A DNA stretch of 64,000 nucleotides from Halomonas sp. M4R1S46 (GTDB taxonomy: Bacteria; Pseudomonadota; Gammaproteobacteria; Pseudomonadales; Halomonadaceae), in the NCBI RefSeq assembly GCF_025725685.1, contig NZ_CP107008.1, positions 4,092,001 to 4,156,000 on the forward strand, given 5' to 3'. Positions within the stretch are counted from its first letter, which is position 1, and each line of letters opens with the position of its first letter. Positions 1 through 7,542 of the stretch are shown in pieces. The notes beneath the pieces are model-generated. The model did not search any database and had not been told where the DNA came from. It worked only from the letters and a program-made list of their open reading frames with translations. The position numbers were made by a program, and so were the translations under genes.

Positions 1-37
1 AACAGCCATGCGTTCACTCCCGAATCGATGAACCGAG

Positions 38-59
38 GGACGGCCCCGCGGGGCCGTCC
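38..59 (-). terminator. Terminator-like hairpin after norB
   Basis: A perfect GC-rich palindrome (arms GGACGGCCCCG and its complement) lies just beyond the norB stop codon on the minus strand. There is no strong T-run, so efficiency is uncertain. Confidence 0.6.
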
Positions 60-63
60 ACCA

Positions 64-1419
64 TCAGAGGCGCTCGGCGCCCGCGGTCAGCTGGGTGCCA
101 CCCGCCGGCACCTGCTCGCGGGTCGGGCCGAAGAAGGCGTAGAGCAGCATCAATGCTCCCACGGCCACCGCCACGCCGGCGCCCAGGCGCATGACGTAGA
201 ACAGGCCGAGCTGGCTCTGCACCTCCATGAAGTTCATGCCCAGCACCCGCTGCAGGTGCGTCTGAACCACCCCGGCGAAGGTCAGGGTGAAGGTCATGAA
301 GCACATCGCCGAGGTCATGATCCAGAAGCCCCACATGTTCAGCACCTGGTTGTACGGCTGCACGCGGCGCAGCTGCGGCATGGCGAAGCTGATGATGCCG
401 AGCATCAGCATCACGTAGGCACCGTAGAAGGCCAGGTGGCCGTGGGCCGCGGTGACCTGGGTGCCGTGGCTGTAGTAGTTGATGAACGACAGGGTGTGCA
501 TGAAGCCCCACACGCCGGCACCGAAGAAGGCGATGGTCGGACAGCCCAGCGCCCACAGCATGGCGGCCTTGTTGGGGTGGTTGCGCGTGCCCTTCCAGAA
601 CATGGTGAAGGCGAACACCACCATGGCGAAGAAGGGGATCACCTCCAGGGTGGAGAAGATGCTGCCGATGGGCTGCCAGTAGCTCGGTGCGCCGATCCAG
701 TAGTAGTGGTGGCCGGTGCCCAGCAGGCCGGAGAACAGCGACAGGCCGACGATGACGTAGAGCCACTTCTCGATCACCTCGCGGTCGACGCCGGTCATCT
801 TGATCAGCAGGTAGCCGAGCAGCGAGGCCATGATCAGCTCCCAGACGCCCTCGACCCAGAGGTGCACGACCCACCACCAGTAGAGCTTGTCCACGGCCAG
901 GTTGGTCGGGTTGTAGAAGGCGAACAGCCAGAACACCGCGGCCAGCCACAGGCCCAGCATCAGCACCAGGTTGATGGCGGTCTTGCGGCCCTTGGCAAGG
1001 GTCATGCTGGTGTTGAAGAGGAACATCAAGAAGGAGATGGTGATCAGCACCTTGACCCAGAACGGCTGCTCGAGGAACTCGCGGCCCTCGTGGATCCCGA
1101 ACTGGTAGCCGACCAGCGCCGCGGCCCCGGCGAAGGCGAAGATGGCCAGCTGCAGGTAGGCCACTCCGGGGCTGTGGATCTCCCGCTCGGCCTCTTCCGG
1201 CATCAGGTAGTAGGTGCTGCCCATGAAGCCGATCAGCAGCCAGACGATCAGCAGGTTGGTATGGCTGACGCGCATGATGTTGAAGGGCATCAGCTCGGCC
1301 ATGAAGGTCGGCCAGGCATAGACGGTGGCGGCCAGCAGGCCGAAGACGATCTGCAACGTGAACAGCGCCATGGCCACCATGAAGAAGGGCAGGGCCACCC
1401 TCTGGGTCTCGTATTTCAT
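64..1419 (-). CDS. norB: Nitric oxide reductase subunit B (cytochrome b subunit)
   Basis: Catalytic membrane subunit of the cytochrome c-dependent NO reductase, reducing two NO to N2O in the inner membrane. The 451-residue protein has about 12 hydrophobic segments. The expected metal ligands are visible: H53 (SHTN) and H328 for low-spin heme b, H326 for heme b3, and H186, H237, H238 with E190 (HLWVE, GHHYYW) for the non-heme iron. I start at the ATG preceded by GAGGAG rather than at an in-frame ATG nine codons upstream that lacks a ribosome-binding site. It follows norC in the same direction with a 212-bp gap occupied by a structured repeat. No norD or norQ is visible in the window; the locus may continue beyond position 1. 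Confidence 0.95.
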   Translation of the reverse strand: MKYETQRVALPFFMVAMALFTLQIVFGLLAATVYAWPTFMAELMPFNIMRVSHTNLLIVWLLIGFMGSTYYLMPEEAEREIHSPGVAYLQLAIFAFAGAAALVGYQFGIHEGREFLEQPFWVKVLITISFLMFLFNTSMTLAKGRKTAINLVLMLGLWLAAVFWLFAFYNPTNLAVDKLYWWWVVHLWVEGVWELIMASLLGYLLIKMTGVDREVIEKWLYVIVGLSLFSGLLGTGHHYYWIGAPSYWQPIGSIFSTLEVIPFFAMVVFAFTMFWKGTRNHPNKAAMLWALGCPTIAFFGAGVWGFMHTLSFINYYSHGTQVTAAHGHLAFYGAYVMLMLGIISFAMPQLRRVQPYNQVLNMWGFWIMTSAMCFMTFTLTFAGVVQTHLQRVLGMNFMEVQSQLGLFYVMRLGAGVAVAVGALMLLYAFFGPTREQVPAGGTQLTAGAERL

Positions 1420-1503
1420 TGCTGTGGTTCTCCTCGGTTCATCCATCCGGGGCTACCGCGACTAGGTGCTTCTCTCACACCCAGACTGAAGAGATGAGCT
1501 TTC

Positions 1504-1603
1504 CCGGCGGCAAGCCTCCGCGAGGGCGCTGTGAACCCTTCCGTGGGCGCTACTTTTGCCATCCATGGCAAAAGACCCTCGCTTCGCCTTGCCCCCGGCG
1601 CTC
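1504..1603. repeat. Nested-hairpin intergenic repeat, copy 1
   Basis: Sits between norC and norB. An outer pair (GGCAAGCC..CGAGGG against CCCTCG..CTTGCC) encloses a conserved core GCGCTGTGAACCCTTCC and an inner perfect hairpin TTTTGCCAT-CC-ATGGCAAAA. A second copy lies at 14868-14966. In the cotranscribed norCB message it could act as a processing or stability element; that is inference. Confidence 0.75.
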
Positions 1604-1631
1604 ACCATCGCCGGGCGTGTGTGAAGGTACC

Positions 1632-2084
1632 TTAGCCAGACGGATGCGGTGGCCAGTCCTGAGCGTCGATGCCGTCGGTCCACTCCAGGAAGTCGACCAG
1701 GGCATTGAGCTCCTTGTCGCTGAGGTCGAACTGCGGCATCTGGCGTCGACCCGGCGCGCCCAGCGGCTGGGCGTTCATCCAGGCGATGAGGCCGGCGCGG
1801 GCCGCCTCGGGATTCTCCCGGCCGCCGTAGCGCGTCCAGACGTTGCCCAGCTCCGGGGCGAAGTAGGCGCCCTCGCCCATGATGCTGTGGCAGTTGATGC
1901 ACATGTTCTCCTCCCACACCTCCTTGCCGTGGGCCACCGACTCGGTGAGCCCGGCACTGTCGGTGGAATCGGTGACCATGTACCAGTGGCTGTGCGCCGT
2001 CAGCGCGGCGAACAGCAGAAAGAAGAACAGCGACCCGCCATAGAAGATGTTGCGGGCCGCCGACTTGGTGAGACCTTCGGCCAT
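1632..2084 (-). CDS. norC: Nitric oxide reductase subunit C (membrane cytochrome c)
   Basis: Electron-entry subunit of NO reductase, 150 residues. A single N-terminal membrane anchor (about residues 14-32) is followed by a periplasmic cytochrome c domain with one heme-binding motif, C62-I-N-C65-H66. A likely axial methionine lies in RRQMPQF near the C-terminus. Length and domain order match NorC. The start is supported by a GGGGGGAAG ribosome-binding site. Upstream sit an NsrR-like operator and, beyond it, an FNR/Dnr-type box, so expression should need low oxygen or NO activation together with relief of NsrR repression. Confidence 0.95.
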   Translation of the reverse strand: MAEGLTKSAARNIFYGGSLFFFLLFAALTAHSHWYMVTDSTDSAGLTESVAHGKEVWEENMCINCHSIMGEGAYFAPELGNVWTRYGGRENPEAARAGLIAWMNAQPLGAPGRRQMPQFDLSDKELNALVDFLEWTDGIDAQDWPPHPSG

Positions 2085-2132
2085 GGACTTCCCCCCTTGC
2101 TCGCAGGGCGCCGCCGGAAGGCCGCGCCACTA

Positions 2133-2155
2133 AACATGTATTTAAAATACATGTT
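2133..2155. promoter_or_regulatory. NsrR operator of norCB
   Basis: A perfect 23-bp palindrome: AACATGTATTT, one central A, then the exact complement. It agrees at about 20 of 22 informative positions with the known gammaproteobacterial NsrR motif (AAGATGYATTT-N-complement). It lies 49 bp upstream of the norC start, where the transcription start would fall if the box at 2185-2198 activates at -41.5. nsrR is at 21754-22215. Confidence 0.8.
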
Positions 2156-2184
2156 AATGCTAGCGTTCTGGCCAGGGGAGAACC

Positions 2185-2198
2185 ATGACATCGATCAA
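2185..2198 (-). promoter_or_regulatory. FNR/Anr/Dnr-type box of norCB
   Basis: On the minus strand it reads TTGAT-CGAT-GTCAT, close to the TTGAY-N4-RTCAA family consensus. Its centre is about 107 bp before the norC start codon. An activator bound here at -41.5 would put the transcription start inside the NsrR palindrome. Confidence 0.7.
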
Positions 2199-2258
2199 GA
2201 AGGCGGCATTCGAGGGGAACAGGCGGGCGGCGAGGCCGCCCGAGCGGGATCGCGAGGA

Positions 2259-2579
2259 TCAGTCGCCTTCGGTGAAGTCCTCGATCCAGGTCAGCGCCGC
2301 CGCGCTGGCGGGCAGGCCCAGGGTGGGGATGGCCAGCATGGCCACCTGTTTCAGGGCCTCGGGGGACTCGCCCTCGGCCAGGGCGCGACGCACGTGGGAG
2401 TGCACGGCGCCCTCGGAGCCCGAGCCCACCGCCAGGGCGAGCTTGACCAGGCGGCGGGTGCGGGCATCCAGGGGGCCGGTCTCGGCGCAGGCCTTGCCCA
2501 GCGCCGTGAAGGCCTTCCAGACCTCGGGATGCTGGTCGGCCACCTGGCGGGCGCCGGAGGGAAGCGACTGTTTCGCCAT
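2259..2579 (-). CDS. Carboxymuconolactone decarboxylase (CMD/AhpD-like) family protein
   Basis: A 106-residue helical protein of the CMD fold (motif region GSEGAVHSHVRRAL, residues 52-65). Family members act as decarboxylases or as thiol-dependent alkylhydroperoxidases, the latter using a CxxC pair before the conserved histidine. Here the histidine is kept but the cysteines are absent, so thiol peroxidase activity is unlikely and the role is unknown. The start has AAGGATG upstream. It lies upstream of norC in the same direction, with the norC regulatory region between them. Confidence 0.75.
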   Translation of the reverse strand: MAKQSLPSGARQVADQHPEVWKAFTALGKACAETGPLDARTRRLVKLALAVGSGSEGAVHSHVRRALAEGESPEALKQVAMLAIPTLGLPASAAALTWIEDFTEGD

Positions 2580-2631
2580 GAGGGCATCCTTCTGACGGTG
2601 AGTGACGCCACTCAGTATAGGAAGCGCCGAC

Positions 2632-3018
2632 TCAGGCCAGCCAGGACAATGGACTGTGCCGGACCGCCGCCCCCACCATGAAGGCGAACACGACCAGGGC
2701 GGCCAGCGCCGCCACGCCGCGCACCGCCGGCGTCCGGCCGCGCTTGATGGCCAGGGTGCCGAGGCCGATATAGGCGATCAGGGCGAGCAGCTTGGCGGCC
2801 AGCCAGGGCTGCTGATGGGGCCACAACGAGAGGGCCACCATCAGCCAGCCCCCGAGCCCCAGCAGCAGGGTATCGACCAGGTGGGGCAGCACCCTCACCC
2901 AGCGCCGGGCGAGGTTCGGCGAGGCCCGCACCGACCACCAGGCCCGCACCAGGAAGAGGCCGAGACTCAGGGCGGCGGCGCTCATGTGCAGGTGCTTGAT
3001 CAAGGCATAGTGTTCCAT
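2632..3018 (-). CDS. SirB2-family membrane protein
   Basis: 128 residues with four predicted membrane helices, beginning MEHYALIKHLHM, which matches the SirB2 family (histidines in the first helix). Function is not established, but family members often neighbour nnrS and denitrification genes. It starts 5 bp after the nnrS stop codon and is almost certainly cotranscribed with it, implying a heme- or NO-related membrane role (inference). I use the ATG at 3018; longer versions of the frame run into nnrS. Confidence 0.8.
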   Translation of the reverse strand: MEHYALIKHLHMSAAALSLGLFLVRAWWSVRASPNLARRWVRVLPHLVDTLLLGLGGWLMVALSLWPHQQPWLAAKLLALIAYIGLGTLAIKRGRTPAVRGVAALAALVVFAFMVGAAVRHSPLSWLA

Positions 3019-3023
3019 AGGGA

Positions 3024-4220
3024 TCAGCCGTCCTTGCCATCCAGGCGGGCGGTGCTCAGCGGCAGCGCGTAGTGGAGCAGGAAGATCGCGTAGGCCAGGC
3101 ACCAGAAGATGATGCCCAGATTGTAGGTCCAGTGGCTGATGCCGGGAAACAGCGCCAGCACCGGCGAGCGCAGGACGGCGGCGGCGATCAGCAGCGCCAG
3201 GGCCACGCCGATGCCCGGCAGGCTCTCGATGGCGCGACCGGTATGGCCCAGGGAGACCCGCGCCATCATCGCCAGCATCATGGTGCCCATGCCGCCGATG
3301 GTCAGGGCATGCACGGCCAGCTCGACGCGGAAGGCGCCCAGCGCCGCCAGGGCCCACATGGCCAGTCCCAGGCAGAGGAAGGCGTAGCTGGCATGCAGGC
3401 CCCAGAGCAGCGGCTCGCGCAGGGTGTGGAGCCCGTCCCAACGGGCCAGGCGCAGGGTATTGGCCAGCGCCGCCAGCCCCGTCAGGCCGGCGAGCCCTGC
3501 CCCGGGCAGGCTCAGGCCCAGCACGGCGGCCAGCTGGGCCAGCACCAGCGCCGCCATGCTGCCCAGGGTCAGCCGCTCCAGCCAGGGCAGCGGCGCCGGC
3601 TTGGCGCGACCCAGGCGGTTGGCGGTGAACATCGGGATCACTCGCCCACCGATCACCACCATCAGGGCGGTGATCAGCAGCACCGCCAGGTAGGCCCCCT
3701 GACGGATCAGCACGGCATCCCCCTGCAGGACTCCGAGATGCATCGCCAGGTTGGCCAGGACCAGCAAGCCGAGGGCGGGCAGGAAGACCAGGTTGCGCCA
3801 GCGCCGGGCGGCGATCACCAGCCGGGCCATGACGGCGGCCACCACCACCAGGAAGGCCAGGTCCACCAGTGCCGGCAGCAGCGGCGGCAACCCCAGGGGC
3901 ATGGCCAGCAGCACCCGTCCGGCCAGCCACAGTGCCACCAGGCCCAGCAGCGGCCAGCCGCGCAGGCTCGGCAGGCCGGTCCAGTTCTGCACGGCGGTGA
4001 GCAAAAAGCCCGCCACCACGGCGGCGGCGAAGCCGAACAGCATCTCGTGCTGGTGCCACCACAGCAGCCCACCCTGGGGCCTGAGCAGCACGTCGCCGTG
4101 CCAGAAGGCCAGCCAGACCATCAGGGCGACCACCCCGAACAGCGAGGCCAGCAGGAAGAAGGGACGGAAGGCGAGGCGGGCCAGGGGCAGGCGCGCCGGC
4201 GAGAGAGAGGAGGCTGTCAT
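3024..4220 (-). CDS. nnrS: NnrS family heme/copper membrane protein
   Basis: A 398-residue polytopic membrane protein with about 12 helices. NnrS proteins are heme- and copper-containing and protect cells from NO under low oxygen. Family features include the early LARLAFRPFFLLASLFG segment and LWWHQHEMLFGF in the second loop, with several conserved histidines later (VHALTIGGMGTMMLAM, GHTGRAIE). The start at 4220 is chosen for the GGGGA ribosome-binding site over an unsupported upstream ATG at 4256. It precedes sirB2 in a two-gene unit. A Dnr/Anr-type box lies 64-77 bp upstream. Confidence 0.93.
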   Translation of the reverse strand: MTASSLSPARLPLARLAFRPFFLLASLFGVVALMVWLAFWHGDVLLRPQGGLLWWHQHEMLFGFAAAVVAGFLLTAVQNWTGLPSLRGWPLLGLVALWLAGRVLLAMPLGLPPLLPALVDLAFLVVVAAVMARLVIAARRWRNLVFLPALGLLVLANLAMHLGVLQGDAVLIRQGAYLAVLLITALMVVIGGRVIPMFTANRLGRAKPAPLPWLERLTLGSMAALVLAQLAAVLGLSLPGAGLAGLTGLAALANTLRLARWDGLHTLREPLLWGLHASYAFLCLGLAMWALAALGAFRVELAVHALTIGGMGTMMLAMMARVSLGHTGRAIESLPGIGVALALLIAAAVLRSPVLALFPGISHWTYNLGIIFWCLAYAIFLLHYALPLSTARLDGKDG

Positions 4221-4283
4221 GGCGAATCCCCGACCGGAACACTTGGATATCGCCATTGTGCGCCCGGCGGGGCCGGAAAGACC

Positions 4284-4297
4284 ATGACATGCATCAA
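4284..4297 (-). promoter_or_regulatory. FNR/Anr/Dnr-type box of nnrS-sirB2
   Basis: Minus-strand reading TTGAT-GCAT-GTCAT, nearly the same half-sites as the norC box. The centre is about 70 bp before the nnrS start codon. The surrounding bases (4286-4308) also weakly resemble an NsrR site, but the overlap with this box explains most of that match. Confidence 0.7.
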
Positions 4298-4345
4298 TAA
4301 TGCTTCTTTATGTCACCCCCCTTGCCGGGACCGGGGGCCGAGCAC

Positions 4346-4789
4346 TCAGGCGATATCGTCCTCGCCGACCGGCGCGTCCCGCTCGTAGTGGAACTTCATG
4401 TAGACGATCCCCGGGGTCATCACCAGGCGCCAGGCCAGTTCCACGGTGTCGGTGAATGCCGGATCGAAGTCGCGCAGGGTCGCCACCATGGTCTCCAGCC
4501 AGAGGTCATAGAGGGACGGACGGATGTCGAGATGCCGACGGTTGTGGCTGATGGCCACCTTGTCCAGGTAGTAGTCGGCGTGGCTGGAGGCATAGAAGGT
4601 CAGCAGGTGATAGAAGGACTTCTTGAGCATGGCCTGCTGGCGATGCATGTCGGTGTGGCGAAACTTCTCCGCCACCTCCGGCGAGGCGGCGACGAAGCGC
4701 TCGTAGAAGGCCTCGAAGAAGCCCCTCCCGTCGACCTGGCGCTCCAGCACCCGGGCATAGCTCGCATCGAAGACCGTCTCGATATCCAC
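4346..4789 (-). CDS. Single-domain globin-like protein
   Basis: 147 residues resembling a bacterial single-domain globin with a probable proximal histidine in AISHNRRHLDIRPS and C-terminal helices ending MTPGIVYMKFHYER. There is no reductase or signalling domain. The chosen start is a GTG with GGAGG upstream; the longer frame to 4912 adds an unsupported N-terminus. It is transcribed divergently from hmp across a shared NsrR-like operator. Binding of NO or O2 is therefore the likely role, perhaps as an NO dioxygenase using a partner reductase (inference). Confidence 0.75.
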   Translation of the reverse strand: MDIETVFDASYARVLERQVDGRGFFEAFYERFVAASPEVAEKFRHTDMHRQQAMLKKSFYHLLTFYASSHADYYLDKVAISHNRRHLDIRPSLYDLWLETMVATLRDFDPAFTDTVELAWRLVMTPGIVYMKFHYERDAPVGEDDIA

Positions 4790-4948
4790 CTTTCCTCCCA
4801 GGACCTTTCGGCACTCCTTCAAGCCTAGCTCGCCGGGTCCCGACGAGGGAGGGATCCGAAGGGGGGAGATGACTCTCTTGACCGAGATCAAGCGGCCGGC
4901 CCCCTGCGACATTCTTGACCAGGTTGCCGGGTAGCCAATGAGTCACTA

Positions 4949-4971
4949 TAGATGTATTTTTGATACTTCTT
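4949..4971. promoter_or_regulatory. NsrR-like operator between globin gene and hmp
   Basis: One good half-site (AGATGTATTT) and a weaker second half (GATACTTCTT) fit the 23-bp NsrR motif at about 18 of 22 positions. It lies 28 bp before the hmp start codon, a repressing position, and can also serve the divergent globin gene. Confidence 0.65.
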
Positions 4972-4999
4972 TAACGACACCCCGTACGAAGGAATCCTC

Positions 5000-6172
5000 A
5001 TGCTGACACCCGCCCAGGAACGCCTGATCGAGGCCACCGCCCCGGTCGTCGCCGAGCACCTCGATGCCATCACCCGCTGCTTCTACCCGCTGATGTTCGA
5101 CCGCTACCCCGAGGTCAAGCCGCTGTTCAACCAGGCCCACCAGGCCAGCGGCGGCCAACCCCGGGCACTGGCCGGCGCGGTGCTGGCCTATGTCCAGCTG
5201 CGCCGCGATCCCGAGCGGGTACGAGAGACCCTGGCCACCGTGGTCAGCAAGCACGTCTCCCTGGATATCCGGCCCGAGCAGTATCCGATCGTCGGCGAGT
5301 GCCTGATGGCCGCCATCGGCGAGGTGCTGGGCGAGGCGGTGACGCCGGAGATCGCGGACGCCTGGGGCGCGCTCTACGAGGAACTGGCCGGGCTGCTGAT
5401 CGAGCTCGAGGACCACCGCTACCGCGACTTCGAGCATCGCCCGGGCGGCTGGCGCGGCCCCCGCGAATTCCGCATCGCCGCAATGCGCCAGGAGAGCGCG
5501 GTGATCCGCTCCTTCGTGCTCATGCCCGCGGATGGCGGGGCGGTGGCCGACTTCGCCCCGGGCCAGTACATCGGCGTGCGCCTGGTTATCGACGGCGAGC
5601 CGGTCTACCGCCACTACAGCCTCTCGGCGGCGCCCAACGGCGAGAGCTACCGGATCTCGGTCAAGCGCGAGCCCGAGGGCACCGCCAGCCGGCATCTGCA
5701 CGATGCCATGGCGGTGGGTGACAGCCTGACGCTGCTGCCGCCGGCCGGCGACCTGACCCTGGTGGAAGGCGAGGAGCCGCTGCTGCTGGCCAGCGGCGGT
5801 GTCGGCCAGACCCCCATGCTGCCCATGGCCCAGCAGGCGCTGGCCCAGGGACGACGGGTGATCTACCTGCATGCCGCCCTGGACGCCGAGCATCATGCCT
5901 TCGCCGAGGAAGTGGCGAGCCTCGAGGCCCGTCATGCCGGGCAGCTGCGGGTGGTGACGGTCCACGAACGGGGCGACGGCGCCGAACATATCGGGCGCAT
6001 CGACCGCGACCTGCTGGCCCGCTACCTGCCCGACGGCGAGCCGCGCTGCTACTTCGTCGGCCCCCAGGGCTTCATGACCGCAGTCAACGGGGCCCTGGCC
6101 GAACTGGGCATCCCCGACGAACGTCGCCACTACGAGCACTTCGGGCCCTCGCAGCCTCTCGACGCCGCCTGA
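5000..6172 (+). CDS. hmp: Flavohemoprotein (NO dioxygenase)
   Basis: Oxidises NO to nitrate with O2 and NAD(P)H in the cytoplasm. The 390-residue protein has an N-terminal globin domain (about 1-140) with Y29, Q53 and proximal H85 at the Hmp positions. An FAD-binding domain follows (RHYSLSAAPNG near residues 208-218) and then an NAD-binding domain (LLASGGVGQTPML, near 263-275) ending with the family-typical YEHFGP. The start is supported by AAGGA. A terminator hairpin follows. With nor genes and nnrS it forms an aerobic plus anaerobic NO-removal set. Confidence 0.97.
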   Translation: MLTPAQERLIEATAPVVAEHLDAITRCFYPLMFDRYPEVKPLFNQAHQASGGQPRALAGAVLAYVQLRRDPERVRETLATVVSKHVSLDIRPEQYPIVGECLMAAIGEVLGEAVTPEIADAWGALYEELAGLLIELEDHRYRDFEHRPGGWRGPREFRIAAMRQESAVIRSFVLMPADGGAVADFAPGQYIGVRLVIDGEPVYRHYSLSAAPNGESYRISVKREPEGTASRHLHDAMAVGDSLTLLPPAGDLTLVEGEEPLLLASGGVGQTPMLPMAQQALAQGRRVIYLHAALDAEHHAFAEEVASLEARHAGQLRVVTVHERGDGAEHIGRIDRDLLARYLPDGEPRCYFVGPQGFMTAVNGALAELGIPDERRHYEHFGPSQPLDAA

Positions 6173-6184
6173 GCCTGTCGTTCC

Positions 6185-6208
6185 GGCCCGGACGCCTGCG
6201 TCCGGGCC
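6185..6208 (+). terminator. Hairpin after hmp
   Basis: GGCCCGGACGC and its complement are separated by CT, 12 bp after the hmp stop codon. GC-rich stem without a clear T-run. Confidence 0.55.
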
Positions 6209-6215
6209 GCCGACC

Positions 6216-6275
6216 TCACGGGAAGCTCACCCCCTCGCCTCGGCAGTCGAAGGCCAGGGTGGCGACCTTGCCGAA
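6216..6275 (-). pseudogene. Remnant: duplicated 3' end of the 10289-10681 gene
   Basis: About 60 bp encode, on the minus strand, a tail FGKVATLAFDCRGEGVSFP and a stop. It parallels the C-terminus MGNIDRFLAFDRRGEVVSFQ of the gene at 10289-10681, and the DNA is also similar (GGAAGCTCACC, CGGTCGAAGGCCAGG in both). No upstream part of the gene exists here, so this is a decayed partial duplicate. Confidence 0.6.
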
Positions 6276-6325
6276 GGGACGGTCTCCTGGGCACCGGAAG
6301 CGGTGAGGGCGAGGGTTGATGAAGG

Positions 6326-6754
6326 TCAGGCTTCCTCATCGGAGAGCTCGGGCCAGCCGGGCAGGTGAAACTCCTCCTGGAGGTGACGCAGCTCCGGCTG
6401 GTGCCGCTCGGCGATGCACCGGGCCAGCTCGGCGCCACGAGGCAGCAGATGCACCTCGATCCGGCGACGATCCTCCCGCCCGGGGCGACGCTCGACCAGC
6501 GACAGCTGCTCACAGCGATCCACCAGCATCACGGTGCCGTGGTGCTTGGCCTGGAGACGCTCCGCCAGCTCACCCACCGAGGCCCATTCGCGCCCCTCGA
6601 ACCCCATCAGGTGCAGCAACAGCTGGTACTGGAGCGGCGTCAGGCCATGCTCCCGACAGATGTCCTCGCTCTGCCTGAGAAAGCAGCGCAGCTGATAGCG
6701 GAAATGCGACAGCCGCTGGAAATCCTGCTTGGTCAGGGGGGGCACATCCGGCAT
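6326..6754 (-). CDS. MarR-family transcriptional regulator
   Basis: A 142-residue winged-helix regulator with the MarR layout: a dimerisation helix, then LTPLQYQLLLHL, the recognition region GELAERLQAKHHGTVMLVDR and the wing RRPGREDRRRIEVHL. The start at 6754 has AGGAGAG upstream. It is divergent from a Yip1-family membrane protein across a perfect palindrome, so autoregulation and control of the neighbour are expected. It carries cysteines (in LRCFLR and DICREH) that could sense oxidants, but the ligand is unknown. Confidence 0.88.
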   Translation of the reverse strand: MPDVPPLTKQDFQRLSHFRYQLRCFLRQSEDICREHGLTPLQYQLLLHLMGFEGREWASVGELAERLQAKHHGTVMLVDRCEQLSLVERRPGREDRRRIEVHLLPRGAELARCIAERHQPELRHLQEEFHLPGWPELSDEEA

Positions 6755-6830
6755 GGCACTCTCCTGAAACACGATCGAAGCGGGCTTTTTCCCTTGACAG
6801 GAAGCCCATGAGTCCTAATTCTGGAAGAAT

Positions 6831-6849
6831 AATATCATGACATGATATT
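6831..6849. promoter_or_regulatory. MarR-type operator
   Basis: A perfect 19-bp palindrome AATATCATG-A-CATGATATT between the divergent marR and Yip1-family genes. Length and symmetry match MarR-family operators. Confidence 0.75.
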
Positions 6850-6892
6850 TAAAGACCAACCTTCCCACCACGGACAGACGCGAGGCAGCACC

Positions 6893-7456
6893 ATGAACCC
6901 CATCACCGTCATTCGACTGCCCTTCACCCGCCTGACGGGCTGGAGGGAACTCCAGCGACGCAAGCCTTCGATCGCCACCCTGGCCTGGTGTGTGGTGCTG
7001 CCCATGTCGCTGTTGCCGCCGCTGCTGCTCTACTATGCCGGTACCCATCATGGCGACGCCTTCGTGGCGGGGTTCGGCGACCGCCCGTGGCGCTTCATCA
7101 CCACCATCCTCTTCCTGGCCGAATTGCTGACCTTCTTCGTCATGGGCTGGCTGATCCATGCCGTGGTCAACGGTCGCGAGATGTCGATCAGCTATCATGA
7201 TGCCTATCTGCTGGCGGCCCTGGCACCGCTGCCGCTGTGGTCCTCCTCGCTGATGCTGCTGTTCCCCAGTCTGCTGCTCAACGCCCTGGCGGTGCTGGTG
7301 GCCCTGGGCATTTCCTGCAGCCTCGTCTACCACGGCCTGCAGGCCCTCTGTGATCGCCAGGATCACGACGTGGTCGCCATGTCGGCGAGCTATACGGTCA
7401 TGGCCGCCGGGGTGCTGGCCTGGGGGATGCTGATGGCCATCGTCTGGGCCTACTGA
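6893..7456 (+). CDS. Yip1-family integral membrane protein
   Basis: 187 residues with five predicted transmembrane helices and the Yip1-like architecture of small bacterial membrane proteins; function unknown. The ATG at 6893 has GAGG at correct spacing, while the frame extends upstream only through the operator. Its shared operator with the MarR regulator suggests it is the regulated target, possibly for envelope stress or export (inference). Confidence 0.78.
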   Translation: MNPITVIRLPFTRLTGWRELQRRKPSIATLAWCVVLPMSLLPPLLLYYAGTHHGDAFVAGFGDRPWRFITTILFLAELLTFFVMGWLIHAVVNGREMSISYHDAYLLAALAPLPLWSSSLMLLFPSLLLNALAVLVALGISCSLVYHGLQALCDRQDHDVVAMSASYTVMAAGVLAWGMLMAIVWAY

Positions 7457-7508
7457 GTGTCCATGACAGGGCGTACCGGATAGGCAGGGTCGCCATCACG
7501 TCCGCCGC

Positions 7509-7532
7509 GATGTCCCCGCAGTACGGGGCATC
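7509..7532. terminator. Convergent terminator hairpin
   Basis: GATG-T-CCCCG and CGGGG-CATC around CAGTA lie between the convergent Yip1-family gene and the sdhB paralogue. Confidence 0.5.
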
Positions 7533-7542
7533 GTGGTGGATG

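Noticed and set aside
1420..1446. Longer norB start at 1446
   Set aside because: The upstream ATG lacks a ribosome-binding site, while the ATG at 1419 has GAGGAG at good spacing and starts the conserved sequence.
4286..4308. NsrR-like match upstream of nnrS
   Set aside because: Only about 16 of 22 positions agree and the match overlaps a clear Dnr/Anr box (4284-4297) that accounts for most of it.
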